NCBI RefSeq assembly: GCF_000003195.3
Contig: NC_012871.2
Location: 52,728,843-52,792,842 of the forward strand
Direction of reading: 5' to 3'
Origin: Sorghum bicolor
Taxonomy: Eukaryota; Streptophyta; Magnoliopsida; Poales; Poaceae
Length of the DNA: 64,000 bases
The notes beneath the pieces are model-generated. The model made no database searches. It was not told the origin of the DNA and saw only the letters and a program-made list of their open reading frames with translations. The position numbers were made by a program, and so were the translations under genes. Shown piece after piece: positions 12,300 through 22,991 of the stretch; within the stretch, counting starts at the first letter, position 1; each line of letters opens with the position of its first letter.

Positions 12300-13596
12300 T
12301 CAAGGGAGATCAAGCTAACTGTTAATTTGTCTTTATGATTAAGTGGATCGATGAAGATTGATGGAGGAAGTTCCTGGTATGGGCAGTGATCTAAGATAGC
12401 CTGGTTTGCTACACCTATCGCTAGTAGAAATCTCGATTTCTATGATAAAAATCTTAATGACGGATCCAAAACGTCATATAAAATTATTTTTTATGACGAA
12501 AATTGTGGTTTCGTCATAGATCATCGGTGATGATCCTCGGGTCCCAAATATCTATGACAAAATCGGGTATCGTCACAAAAAACATCACAGAACAACATAG
12601 GGGTTCGTGACAGATCACCCACGTAGATGTTTCTACTCATCTGTGATGACCTTATTCATAATTGTGACAAATAGGGCTTCATCATTGAACTAATTACTGA
12701 TCTGTGATGAACAATATTCGGTTTGTAACAATGGCACTTCATCATAGATCTCCACACGGTATTTTCTCCATCCGACGTGTACCGGTGGGACCTGTAGTTA
12801 CTCATCCATGACGCTTGCATTTCATCATAAAAGTCTCCGCTCTATCCTTTCTCCATGTAACATGTACCTACGAGACCCTTCTCCATCTGACTCGTGGGAC
12901 CCAACGGCTTACGTGTCACATATACCTATGAGGCCTTTCTCCATCTCCATCTGACCTTTGTGTCCCGACGGCTTGCATGTCACTTGTGCTAGTGAAAACT
13001 TCTCCATCTGACTTGTGGGACCTGAACGACACCTTTCTCCATCTCCATCTAACCTATGGGACCCGATAGCTTGCGTGTCACATGTCCGACATGTGGGACC
13101 CGACGATACCTTTCTCTATCGCCATCTGACCTATGGGACCCCCGATGCCTTGTGTGTCACTTGTTGTCGTTGGGGTTTATAAGAAATTCAAACTAAAACA
13201 ACCATGAGACCTAGGAGTCGAACCTAGGATCTAGATCAAGGAATAGACTGTCTTCACCATTGCGCTAGACACCATATTGTGTTAACATGTCTTTGAAGTC
13301 ATAGTAGTATATGTTCTCTATGTGGACAGGTTGACTTATATATTGGATGTATCCCCTGCAAGTGAAAACAAATATGTGTCCATGAAATTGGCGGCAGCGT
13401 TGGAGGATCCTGGTGTGTTGTGGTGGCTATGGCATCCTTTTGGAGGCTAGTGGCAGGTCTTCCTGATGGAGCGCGGCGGCGCGCATTGATGTCTGTGTCC
13501 ATCATGTGCCGCGATAGAGGCGACATATCCGATCTTTAGGTCTCTTTCTCACTTTTTCCTGTTAGCTTTACTATTATGGATGATCATTGTTCGTCA
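12300..13596. mobile_element. CACTA-like insertion inside the solo LTR (borders approximate)
   Basis: LTR similarity stops near 12300 and resumes near 13597. Between them, GCTAGTAGAAATC (12420) is followed by many TGACGA / ATCTATGACAAAATCG / CATCATAGATC units in both orientations (12440-12780), typical of CACTA subterminal regions. A second set of repeated phrases (TTTCTCCATCTGAC, GGGACCCGA) fills 12850-13150. No transposase frame is seen. Confidence 0.5.
13206..13274 (-). other. tRNA-like A-box/B-box sequence (not a tRNA gene)
   Basis: On the reverse strand, GTCTAGCGCAATGGT (13256-13270) resembles an A box and GGTTCGACTCC (13214-13224) is a near-consensus B box. A 7-bp arm, CCTAGGTTCGACTCCTAGG, brackets the B box like a T-stem. 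The rest does not fold into a complete tRNA. It lies within the CACTA-like insertion. Confidence 0.4.
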
Positions 13597-14460
13597 TTTG
13601 ATGAAAAGGAGATTGGATGCTTATGTGGCATCACCAACATGGGAGATAAAATGGAATACGCAAGGCAATGATATGTCCATGGGGTATTTCAATTCACTAG
13701 TCTAAAGTTGAGTAGAGAAATGCTTGCCGAGTTTAGGATGGCAAACTTGATTACATATCGATCATCTAGTGCCACTTGAGTGATCTAACATTATATGTGT
13801 TGCTAGGATCGAGTGGCAGTTGAAAGGAGTTTGAAAAACCTTTGTAAGATGATTTGAAAAAGATATCTCATACAAAAGGTTTCTAAATGATTTATATTAA
13901 ATTAGAGCTCATAGATGAACTTGGAGGAGTGTTCGGTGCACCATCAGATTAATCTAGTGGTTGAAGTGTTGAAAGAACCAAACTATGTGCTATGTGAAAG
14001 AAGCTGCAAGCAGGGAGCTTGATGTTTTGTTGGTCGACCTAGCGATTAGACCAGCCACAAGATTGTTATAGTGGTTGGCTAGGGTATGCCATCAGATGTG
14101 GCACTCGCACTGTTCCTAGCATGGCAATGTCCAGCGATTGGACTGCTAATGGAACCGGTGGGACGGTGGCACTGCTAGACACGCGTGGGAAGGTTCCCAA
14201 ACTTTAAACAGTGTAGCGCATAATCCATTAGGCCTCAATGGATCAATCTAGTGATGGCCCAAAACTCTCTGGTCATGGCCAGGCTTGACGATTAGGCCAG
14301 GAAAGCTGGCGGTGGGACCTGCAGACAGATGCGTCCATTGTCAGTAGCTATTGGGCACGTAGGAAGTGGGTGTTGGTAGTGTCAGTTAGACTACCTTCCC
14401 TGGTGCAGGTGGCGCAAGCATGGGTTTAGCTTGCCAAACGACTAGTTTGGCTTCCCCTTC

Positions 14461-14469
14461 TATAAATAG
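14461..14469 (+). promoter_or_regulatory. TATA box of the solo LTR
   Basis: TATAAATAG in a GC-richer setting, at the position equivalent to the reverse-strand TATA boxes of the related LTRs (41610-41618 and 52008-52016). Confidence 0.6.
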
Positions 14470-15177
14470 AGGGGTGGACGACCATTTGATGTGGAGATGT
14501 GTGTTCCCTAGTGTTGTGCTTAACATTAGGCCTCTACTCACTTACGCTTGATAGAGATCACGTTCCATTGCATTTGGGAGCGATTCTAGTTCATTTTATT
14601 GCATTGAGAGATTGCATCATGTGGCACTAGGTGTTCGAGCTACAAGCTAATGTGCTTGTTACTCTTGGAGGTTGCCACCTCCTAAACAGTTTGGTGGCTT
14701 GTGAGGTCCATTGAACCCTACGTGAAGATTGTGCATGTCTCTAGAGAAGGCATTGCAAGGGGTGTTGTGCTCACCTCATGGGAGACACGAAGAGCAACTC
14801 TTGTAGAAGCGAGGTGCGAAGAGTGTCAAGTAGACCAACCAGATTGAAGCGCTAGAGCTCCTCTGTGAACACTCCTTGAGGAGAGAGTGTAGGCTCACTA
14901 CCACTAGTGTTGATGGTTCTTAAGTATCAATTTTAATTATCAAATAAACAAGAGAAACGACCAATATGCAACCAACACCTAGAATTAGGGTTTGATCTGA
15001 CAGAATTCCACGAGTTTTGTTGTTTATCTGTTTCTGCAGGGGGTTATCAGGAAATAAGGAAGAAAGGCCCACATGTCGGGATTACATAGAGATATCAACG
15101 CACCGCGCGATTTTCTACCATCTAGAAGACTCCAGAAGCCACAGGAAGAAAGCAGAGGCCGAAAGGGGCCAGGCCCA

Positions 15178-15210
15178 GGGCGCCCGCCCTGGTGACCTGG
15201 GCGCCCGCCC
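15178..15210 (+). promoter_or_regulatory. Paired GC-rich 12-mer, 21-bp spacing (LTR U3)
   Basis: GGGCGCCCGCCC occurs at 15178 and again at 15199. The second copy ends 117 bp before the TATA box. The same pair with the same spacing is present in two other LTRs of the family. The factor that would bind it is unknown. Confidence 0.6.
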
Positions 15211-15326
15211 CCTGCTGGAAGTCTTTCGGGACTCTCTTCGCACACGATGTTCCACCGACCTATTGGATCAAGAATAACGTAGTACCACCTCGCCTACCGA
15301 CCCAAAAACGCATAGAGGAGGAGGAC

Positions 15327-15333
15327 TATATAA
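15327..15333 (+). promoter_or_regulatory. LTR core promoter TATA box
   Basis: CTATATAAGGAGACCCC lies about one third into the LTR, the expected U3/R border. The copy at 49569-50899 keeps the same TATA and the following CCCTGGCCCCT phrase. Confidence 0.7.
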
Positions 15334-16148
15334 GGAGACCCCCTGGCCCCTGGAGGAGACAAGAAATTATCATAGAGATTGAGGGGTGCCCTCGAAGGAA
15401 AACCTCCTCTCTAATTAATATTTCTTTTTAGGCTTAGCAACCAATGTAAAGTAGAAATAGATCTACTAGTTTCTACTAGATTGAGAGAGATAGAGTGAAG
15501 GTGTAGATTGGAGGAAGCCCGACCTGTCGGTGTCTACTCCAAGCTTGTACCTACGGGATCATGTTCTCCTAACCCGAAGCTTGCTCCTAGGATTCTTCAG
15601 TATTTCGACTTCTAAATTCTAGTAAGTTCTTGTTTTATTGTTCTTCTGGTTTATGAGTTTACTTTAATCTCTTCGCGTAGAGTTTAGAGTAATCATTGCT
15701 GGCGTAAACGTGGTGTTTAGGCTGGGGTACTCATAGATATTCCCTGACTAGCTGGACTGTGGTAGTAGTGAGGAACGTGACAATTCCGAGTTACCTTTGC
15801 AGACCATATCTCGTTAGCAGGAAGGATAGGGTTTATAGGTGCGGGTTGAACATCCTTTGTGGTGTCTAGATTCCGTTAGCCTCCCCAATAGAACAGTAGA
15901 TCATCTTTACCAAGGTTAGAAGAAGACTACGGTTGCAGTCTTCTCTATTTATCACTCACATCGAGAGACATTCTTTGTTGCCTAAAGGGTTAGTAGCAAT
16001 AGACCGGTTAGTCAGATGCACTCTTTCTCCTAGTGGTAAAAAAAATAAATACGATACTCTAGATAATTTCCCGGGTGAAGTGCTCGCCGATATCCGTGCG
16101 CTTGCGGATCAATTCCTTATTGCATTCCCAAATATCAACAAACATTTC

Positions 16149-16166
16149 TGGCACCGTTGCCGGGGA
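16149..16166 (+). other. Primer-binding site, tRNA-Asp type
   Basis: TGGCACCGTTGCCGGGGA begins 8 nt after the LTR. Apart from one base it is complementary to the 3' end of plant tRNA-Asp, the primer known for Athila-type elements. Confidence 0.85.
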
Positions 16167-16274
16167 GAAAGACGGTTTGCTGAGATAACCTTGAGTCTTA
16201 CTACTAGCTTGTATCTATACTTTTATCTTTTCTTATCTTTTATATTCTGTATTTATTTATTTTCTTCTTACCTT

Positions 16275-16718
16275 ATGGAAAACCAAAATTCTAAATCGAT
16301 CCATGAGTCTGCAATCCCTTCAGTAACTGACCTTTTACCATGGGAATCATCACAACCTATCCAAACATCCCAGTATAAGTTAAGTTCTAGGTTGATTGCC
16401 ATGATTCAAAACCCATCTTTTTTGGGAAAGGAAGACGAAAACCCTTACCTTCATATTAGAGATTTTGAGCAAACATGTGATTGTCTTCGCATTGAAGGCA
16501 TTTCTGATAAAACTTTACGTTGGAAGCTTTTTCCTTTTTCTTTAAGGGGAGAAGCTAGACAATGGTACAGTCAGAAGGTAAGTCAACAACAAGGTGAATG
16601 GGGAGTTTTACGAGCCAACTTTTGTCTAGATTTCTATTCCCTCGACCGTATAGCCAACCTTAGACTCGAAGTCCTATCTTTTAAACAAAAAGATAATGAA
16701 ACTTTGGGAAAATCCTAG
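16275..16718 (+). pseudogene. Athila gag (first part, ended by an in-frame stop)
   Basis: Gag forms the particle shell and packages element RNA. ATG 16275 (MENQNSKS) is the first sensible start after the PBS; the open frame upstream only reads through LTR and leader. The Retrotrans_gag domain is clear: HIRDFEQTCDCL, FPFSLRGEARQWY and the FCLDFYSLDRIANLRLE segment. A TAG at 16716-16718 interrupts the domain, and the same frame resumes immediately and runs to 18929, so this is a point nonsense change, not the natural end. No zinc knuckle is visible. Confidence 0.88.
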
Positions 16719-18929
16719 AAACATTTTTCTGATCTTTTAGAATCTGGTCCAAACCTTAATCTTGAAGACCCTGTTCTTTTATTTCACTTTTTTCGAGGTC
16801 TTCAGAAAAATCACAAACAAATGCTACACACAATGTCTAGAGGTTCTTTCTTTCGCATCCGTACTGATGAAGCTAGAGTGATCCTAGACAGAATCCTAGA
16901 AGCTGAGATGGATAATACCCTTCATGATGAAACCTACGAAGCCGAAGTAGACACTCTGCCAAATTCTTCATCTACTTTAGCTATCCCAAGTTCTGAGCCA
17001 CAAGAGGAAGAAATTCCACCACCGGACTTCATGCTGGATATAGAATCCGATCTTTTTGCCGATTTTGGAAACATTTCAAACTACCATTCTATTGACAAAC
17101 CCCAAAACGGCCAGTTTAGCATTTATTTGCCAAGTGAATATCAATTGAGAGAGCTTATCTCAGTCATGAGTAGCCAATGGTTGGAGGAATCAGAGCTTTC
17201 CTCTGATGTGATCCGTTTGGACACACCCTCTATAACTATACGCTGTGCTTATAATTCTGATCGATTTAATGCTCTCTATAATCCTGTTGTGGGGATCAAC
17301 ATCATGTCTGAATCTTTTGCACTTAAACTATTTAAAAATCTTGTCTTAACCCCCACAACAAAGGTCATAAAGGAATCTTCGGGACGATTAGTCCCCAGTC
17401 TTGGAATTATTAATGTCCTACCTCTTACGGTAGAAGGCTCCATGGTTCATTGGAACTTCTATATCTTTGATACATGGAACTTCGACCTGTTGATAGGACA
17501 ACCTTTTAGAAGACTCCTTTATGAAGGTCATACTGGAAAGCTACACATTTCTTTTGGAAAAGCCTTTAAATTCCCAATAACAATTTCACACTCCTTAAAT
17601 AATAAGGCCGAGTCATATCTTTTGCCCGATCCTATGGAGGAGGTAAAGGCTGCATCTCTAGAGCTTTTAGAAGAATCAGACTTAGAAGACGAAACTCCTT
17701 TCTTCACAGAAGAAGAAGCCGAACCTTCTGAACTTGAACCCTTAGATGAGTTTGCAGAAACACCTAGACCCCCCATAGAGCTTAAAACTTTACCACCCGG
17801 TCTTACCTTTGCTTTCCTAAACAATAATCCAGAGTTTCCTGTGATCATTAGCGATAAACTCACTCAGGAGCAAACTCTGCGATTAATGACCGTTCTTGAG
17901 AAACATCACTCAGTTTTCGGCTACTCACTCCAAGATCTTACAGGAATCAGTCCTATGATTTGTACCCATCGTATTCCAACAGATCCTTCTGTTTCACCCT
18001 CTCGAGAACCCCAACGTAGACTTAATAACACTATGAGAGAGGTAGTTAAAAAGGAAGTTATAAAGTTGCTGCATGCAGGGATTATATATCCTGTGCCGCA
18101 CAGTGAGTGGGTAAGCCCAGTACAAGTTGTGCCTAAAAAGGGAGGCATGACTATTATTATGAATGAAAAGAATGAGCTAATTCCGCAACGCACCGTCACA
18201 GGATGGCAGATGTGCATAGACTATAGAAAACTAAACAAAGCCACGAGAAAGGATCACTTTCCTTTACCCTTCATAGATGAGATGCTAGAGCGGTTAGCGA
18301 ACCATTCGTTCTTCTGTTTCTTAGATGGATATTCAGGGTATCATCAGATCCCGATCCATCCCGATGATCAAAGCAAAACCACTTTTACATGCCCATATGG
18401 AACTTATGCTTACCGTAGAATGTCTTTTGGGTTATGTAATGCACCAGCTTCTTTTCAAAGATACATGATGTCTATATTTTCTGATATGATTGAAGAGATT
18501 ATGGAAGTTTTCATGGATGATTTCTCTGTTTATGGAAAAACTTTTGATAGTTGTCTTCAAAACTTAGACAAGGTTTTGCAAAGATGTGAAGAAAAGCACT
18601 TAGTCCTTAATTGGGAAAAATGTCATTTTATGGTTAGAGAAGGAATAGTGCTGGGACACTTAGTGTCTGAAAGAGGTATTGAGGTAGATAAAGCTAAAAT
18701 TGAAGTAATTGAACAACTACCTCCACCTGTGAATATAAAAGGAATTCGAAGCTTTCTTGGCCATGCTGGTTTTTATCGTAGATTCATAAAAGATTTTTCA
18801 TTTATTGGTAGACCACTTACTCTTTTGCTAGCCAAGGATGTTCCTTTCGAATTTGATGATGCATGTCTAACATCTTTTAATTTATTAAAGAAAGCACTCA
18901 TCTCTGCACCAATCATTCAACCCCCCTGA
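16719..18929 (+). pseudogene. Athila gag end, protease-like region and reverse transcriptase
   Basis: Continues the gag frame. The rest of gag runs to about 16900. An acidic linker follows, then a retropepsin-like region (17230-17560) with FNALYNPVVGINIMS and FDLLIGQPF. The position where a catalytic D-T/S-G should stand reads NPVVG, so the protease lacks its usual aspartate. Reverse transcriptase (about 18090-18660) has YRKLNKATRKDHFPLPF, FLDGYSGYHQI, SFGLCNAPASFQR and the catalytic FMDD near 18515. The frame ends at a TGA (18927-18929) created by a one-base change in the C run at 18920-18926; RNase H resumes in the next frame. Confidence 0.9.
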
Positions 18930-18936
18930 TTGGTCG

Positions 18937-20667
18937 TTGCCTTTTGAAATTATGTGTGATGCTAGTGATTATGCTCTGGGGGCAGTTTTGGGACAAACTA
19001 AAAATAAGAAGCATCATGCAATTGCTTATGCCAGTAAAACTTTGACGGGAGCTCAACTTAATTATGCAACCACTGAAAAAGAGCTTCTGGCTGTTGTCTT
19101 TGCCATTGATAAATTTAGATCTTATTTAGTTGGAGCTAAAATAATTGTTTACACTGATCATGCTGCACTAAAATATTTGCTCACTAAAAAAGATGCTAAA
19201 CCTCGCCTGATTAGATGGATCTTATTACTTCAAGAATTTGACTTAGAAATAAAAGATAAAAAGGGAGTAGAAAATTCTGTTGCTGATCATTTGTCTAGAA
19301 TGTACTTTAAGAGTCCACAGGAAACCCCCATCAATGATTCACTCCGGGACGACATGCTCTACGGGATTAACAGGTCTGACCCCTGGTATGCAGATATTGT
19401 TAATTTTATGGTTTCAGGGTATGTACCACCAGGAGCAAACAAGAAGAAGCTTATTCAAGAAAGTCATTCACATATATGGGATGAGCCATACCTCTTCCGA
19501 GTATGCTCTGATGGCTTACTCAGGAGATGTGTGACCACTGAGGAAGGATGGAAGATCATCGACAGATGTCATTCATCACCATATGGAGGTCACTATGGAG
19601 CATTCCGCACACATTCAAAGATCTGGCAGTGTGGATTCTACTGGCCTACAATGTATGAAGACAGGAAGCAATATATCAGAAGATGTGGGCCATGTCAAAG
19701 GCACGGAAACATAAATACAAGGGATGCAATGCCACTCACCAACAACCTTCAGATTGACCTCTTTGAGGTATGGGGAATAGACTACATGGGACCATTTCCT
19801 CCATCAAAGAAGTGTGAGTACATCTTGGTGGCAGTTGACTATGTCTCCAAGTGGGTAGAGGCATTACCTTGCAAGCATGCCGACAACATCAGTTCAAAGA
19901 GGATGTTTGAAGAAATTATATTTCCAAGATTTGGAGTCCCCATAGTAGTGATAAGTGATGGAGGAGCACACTTCATCGACAAACGCTTCAAGCAATATCT
20001 ATCTAAACATGGAATCCGTCATAACGTCGCTACCCCCTATCATCCTCAGACAAGTGGCCAAGCAGAGACTTCCAACAAACAAATCAAGAATATTCTTCAG
20101 AAGACAGTAAATGAAATGGGAACGGCGTGGAAAGACAAGTTACCCGATGCACTCTGGGCATACCGGACAGCATACAAGACCCCAATTGGAATGTCTCCAT
20201 ACCAAATGGTGTACGGGAAGACTTGCCATCTACCTATTGAACTAGAGTTCAAAGCACACTGGGCCATAAAGAGATGGAATATGGACCTAGATGTTGCTGG
20301 AGATTATAGAAGAATGCAACTATCAGAATTGGAGGAATGGCGAGAGAAAGCATATCATAATTCGAAGATCTACAAAGAAAGAGTCAAAAGGTGGCATGAA
20401 AAGAGAATCAAGAAGGAGTTCACACCCAGAGATAAGGTATTACTTTTTAATTCCAGGGTGAAGCTTTTCGGGCATAGAAAACTCCGGAGCAAATGGGAAG
20501 GACCATTCAAGGTAATTAATTCATCGTCCCACAGAGCTATCACACTTCAAAACGACAAAGGTACGTTATTCAAGGTAAATGGTCAACGTCTTAAATTATT
20601 TTTAGAACCCAATAAAGAATTAGAAGAAATAGACGTAGTCCATTTTCACCTTCCCATGGAGAATTAG
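18937..20667 (+). pseudogene. Athila RNase H and integrase
   Basis: Second half of the pol polyprotein, 576 codons open. RNase H (about residues 1-125) shows [20 protein letters not shown] and [11 protein letters not shown] with the expected acidic residues. Integrase follows: an HHCC zinc finger ([10 protein letters not shown] ... CGPCQRHG, near 19570-19710), and a catalytic core with [16 protein letters not shown] and [10 protein letters not shown] giving D-D-E. The C-terminal segment ([16 protein letters not shown]...KWEGPFKV) is of the kind seen in Athila-type integrases. The only break is the shift at its upstream border, so it is translated only if that shift is bypassed. The stop is TAG at 20665-20667. 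Confidence 0.92.
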
Positions 20668-20776
20668 AGCCCGACCTTTTTAGTCTCATGTTTTCGGGTC
20701 ATATATATATTTTTCTAAATAGTTTTGCATCTAATAACGCGCTCGAGAAAGTGGGCCCGTAGAGGGGCCAGAGAGA

Positions 20777-20809
20777 GGGCGGGCGCCCTGAGCAGGTGGG
20801 CGGGCGCCC
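20777..20809 (-). promoter_or_regulatory. Paired GC-rich 12-mer upstream of the extra ORF (reverse orientation)
   Basis: GGGCGGGCGCCC at 20777 and 20798 is the inverse of the LTR 12-mer GGGCGCCCGCCC, with the identical 21-bp spacing. It ends 143 bp before the internal TATA box. Confidence 0.6.
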
Positions 20810-20951
20810 AGCTCCTGTTCCCCCTCGGTCCCGACTTTCTCTGTTATGGAAAATGCACTTAAGGAAATCTGAATAATCCCTCAGATGGAAAGTTTCGCAC
20901 GCACATCGACGGGAGCAACCCGAATAACCCATAGAGGTACTTTTTGACCCC

Positions 20952-20959
20952 TATATAAA
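20952..20959 (+). promoter_or_regulatory. Internal TATA box for the extra ORF
   Basis: CTATATAAACAGACCCCTG resembles the LTR core promoter CTATATAAGGAGACCCC (15326-15342), and CATAGAGG precedes both. Transcription would start about 30 bp downstream, leaving a pyrimidine-rich leader of roughly 65 nt before ATG 21048. Confidence 0.6.
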
Positions 20960-21047
20960 CAGACCCCTGACCTCAGTTTTCAAACACCAAGCCACCAAGC
21001 CTTCTCTTCTTCTTCAATTAGAGCTTGATTAGTTCCTTGCTGCTCCA

Positions 21048-21677
21048 ATGGCCGAGAAGTACCACGATGATTGGGAAGTCGTCCCCTTCAACCTCAACAT
21101 GGAGCCTGTGGAAGACCCCGATGCCCGTGCTCTCGTCCCGGCCAACACAGAGCGACAGCTAGAAGCCATGCCATTACGCCAACGCAGCTCCGCCCAATCT
21201 TACCATGCTCAACCAGTTCTCACCGCACCGCCACAACCCCTACTCCTCAAGGGATCATCATCCAAGACGAAGACCACCATCAAGGTGCCAACCGACACAA
21301 GGATCCTTCCACCTAGACCCAATGAGAGAGTCGTTGGAGTCAAGACCAACCGGAGCGGCGAGATCAGCAGCGTACGCTACACTACGGAGGAGGAAAGGCC
21401 TTACTTTGAAGGGATTAGAGCAGCCAAAGTCCGTTTCATCCCTCCAAAGGCAGCCCCGAAGCACGCTCTCAATGCTTTTGAGACACCTCCTAAGCGACGC
21501 AAGACTATAGTCGATATTGATGAGGACGTTCGCAGACTAGACAGAGTTATCATAGACCTCCAGTCCTCGATTAATTCCCTCACTAGGCAGCTCTCTAACC
21601 ACAACACCATCATACTAGGCCTTAGGCAGGATCTTGCTAGTGCCAACAAGAAGATTAAGGAATTAGAGTGCCGCTAA
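21048..21677 (+). CDS. Extra ORF of the Athila element, coiled-coil protein of unknown function
   Basis: A clean 209-codon frame between pol and the 3' LTR. I do not recognise the family. The N-terminal 25 residues are acidic; the middle is Pro/Gln/Ser-rich and basic (LLLKGSSSKTKTTIKV). A PPKRRKT segment near residue 150 could be a nuclear localisation signal. The last 55 residues form heptad-like repeats (DVRRLDRVIIDLQSSINSL ... ANKKIKELE), suggesting a dimerising coiled coil. No signal peptide or membrane segment is seen, so it is not an obvious envelope protein although it sits in the env position. It has its own TATA and leader, and AATAAAG occurs at 21809 downstream. Extra ORFs here are known in Athila and Tat lineages; the function of this one is open. 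Confidence 0.7.
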   Translation: MAEKYHDDWEVVPFNLNMEPVEDPDARALVPANTERQLEAMPLRQRSSAQSYHAQPVLTAPPQPLLLKGSSSKTKTTIKVPTDTRILPPRPNERVVGVKTNRSGEISSVRYTTEEERPYFEGIRAAKVRFIPPKAAPKHALNAFETPPKRRKTIVDIDEDVRRLDRVIIDLQSSINSLTRQLSNHNTIILGLRQDLASANKKIKELECR

Positions 21678-22976
21678 GTTATCTAGATTAGACCTTGAGG
21701 CAATGCATCTTAGTTATTTATCTTTAAATTCGGTTTAGGCTTACTATTATCATCAGTTTACTACTATCATCAGTTTGCTACTAGTTATTTGTAATAAATG
21801 CCTCAAGATTAATAAAGAATATTATTATTATTATGTCTCGTGTGTCTCTACTTTATTTTTTGTGCAAGAAAGCAGAAAACAAGTATGGGGGAGATCCCTC
21901 GACATGCCAAACACACTCCGACTAAACCACTCCACGATTCAGGTACACACTGTGCACACTTTACTTTACACTTCACATATCTTGATTATGCAGATTACTG
22001 TTTCCGACATGATACATTAAAAAGATTAAAATATTTCTAATCATGATTAATCTCACTCTGTGATATTTCCTGAAAACTTGCAATTATTATAAAATCATTT
22101 TAAAACCCTGTGTTACTTAAGACAGTGTGAAATGTGAGATGGTAGAGTTTCTTATTCTTGATATCATTGTTGCTTGGAGAATTTATTTCAAAATCTTTAA
22201 AATTCTAGCTACCATCCTCAGTGTTTTATATGCCTGATAAAAAAACTGAAAATATTAATTTTGATTATAAAAGCTATCTACTTTGTACCGAGTTTGTTCA
22301 AAATGAGTTAGACCCTTGTTGAGAGATTTATCATACTCCTAAGATCAAGACATTTATTCAGAAAGATTCACTCTTCCGAAGTATTATTGCATTAGAGGCA
22401 GGGGCTATGCAAAAATAAAGATATTTCGAGGAAATAAAAAGGAGCAAGTGCTCGACAACCTCGCAGAAAAAATGGACAAGTGTCCGGCAGTAGAATTAGG
22501 GATACCTCAGTATCCATTAAAAAAAGAGAGAAAAAAGAGAAAATGATAGCCCATGGTCCCTCTAATAAGCAATATGCCAGCAAGAGTTGACAAAGTTTTT
22601 AATTTCAAAAGTCTTTGATTAGAGTATGACATTCCCCTCCTCGGATCCCATTTTGATCAGACAATAAATGCAAAGTAAGTATGCTTGAGAATTTTTGCAA
22701 ATTAAAACAACCTCAGAGAGATATATAAAAGATAATGAGTGATCTGAGAAGAACCTATGAGGAGAAAAGGTATGCTAACTTTCTTTCAAAAAAAATATTT
22801 AAAATCTCCAAGTAACAGGATTGAGAAGAAAGGATCTTTACTCTTAACCATAAACTTCCCTGACTATGGTACACAGTGGATTTTTAACACCCTGCAATTA
22901 TAAAAAGAATGTTTTAGAATGTTTTACCCCAAGTATTGTTCTTAACCATCTTTTTCTCGAGGACGAGTAAAAGCCT
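21678..22976. other. Athila 3' non-coding region
   Basis: 1.3 kb without a supported frame between the extra ORF and the polypurine tract. It contains a PPT-like sequence at 21881-21895, and CTCGAGGACGAG near 22957, shortly before the terminal PPT. Confidence 0.6.
21881..21895 (+). other. Internal polypurine-tract-like sequence
   Basis: AAGTATGGGGGAGAT repeats the core of the terminal PPT (AAGTATGGGGGTATT, 22977-22991) about 1.1 kb upstream. The outer Athila-like element has a comparable sequence at 54026. Confidence 0.5.
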
Positions 22977-22991
22977 AAGTATGGGGGTATT
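22977..22991 (+). other. Polypurine tract
   Basis: AAGTATGGGGGTATT directly precedes the 3' LTR; this is the expected plus-strand primer site. Confidence 0.75.

Larger units (their letters stand above)
11900..14907 (+). mobile_element. Old Sirevirus-like solo LTR, left part
   Basis: Read forward, this segment is colinear with the reverse complement of the Sirevirus LTRs at 40513-42940 and 50922-53262. Shared phrases include TTTTGGTAATTAAGTGACAA near the start, GAGGAGCTCATTG.ATATGAGA, ATCTAGTGCCACTTGAGTGA, the TATAAATAG box, and TTACTCTTGGAGGTTGCCACC. It begins TGGAAGACCC after CTCAC (11895-11899). After interruption by 14908-24202, the LTR ends at 24795 followed by CTCAT, a near-match target duplication. 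No PBS or internal region follows, so it is a solo LTR. A CACTA-like insertion interrupts it at about 12300-13596. Confidence 0.75.
14908..16140 (+). repeat. 5' LTR of the Athila element
   Basis: 1233 bp, TGTTG...CAACA. It contains two GGGCGCCCGCCC 12-mers (15178-15189 and 15199-15210), a TATA box at 15327 and a long transcribed part. It pairs with 22992-24202. Confidence 0.93.

Noticed and set aside
15933..16274. Upstream extension of the Athila gag frame
   Set aside because: It reads through the LTR end and the primer-binding site; ATG 16275 after the PBS is the sensible start.
21048..21677. Envelope gene call for the Athila extra ORF
   Set aside because: It sits where env-like ORFs occur, but no signal peptide or membrane segment is visible.
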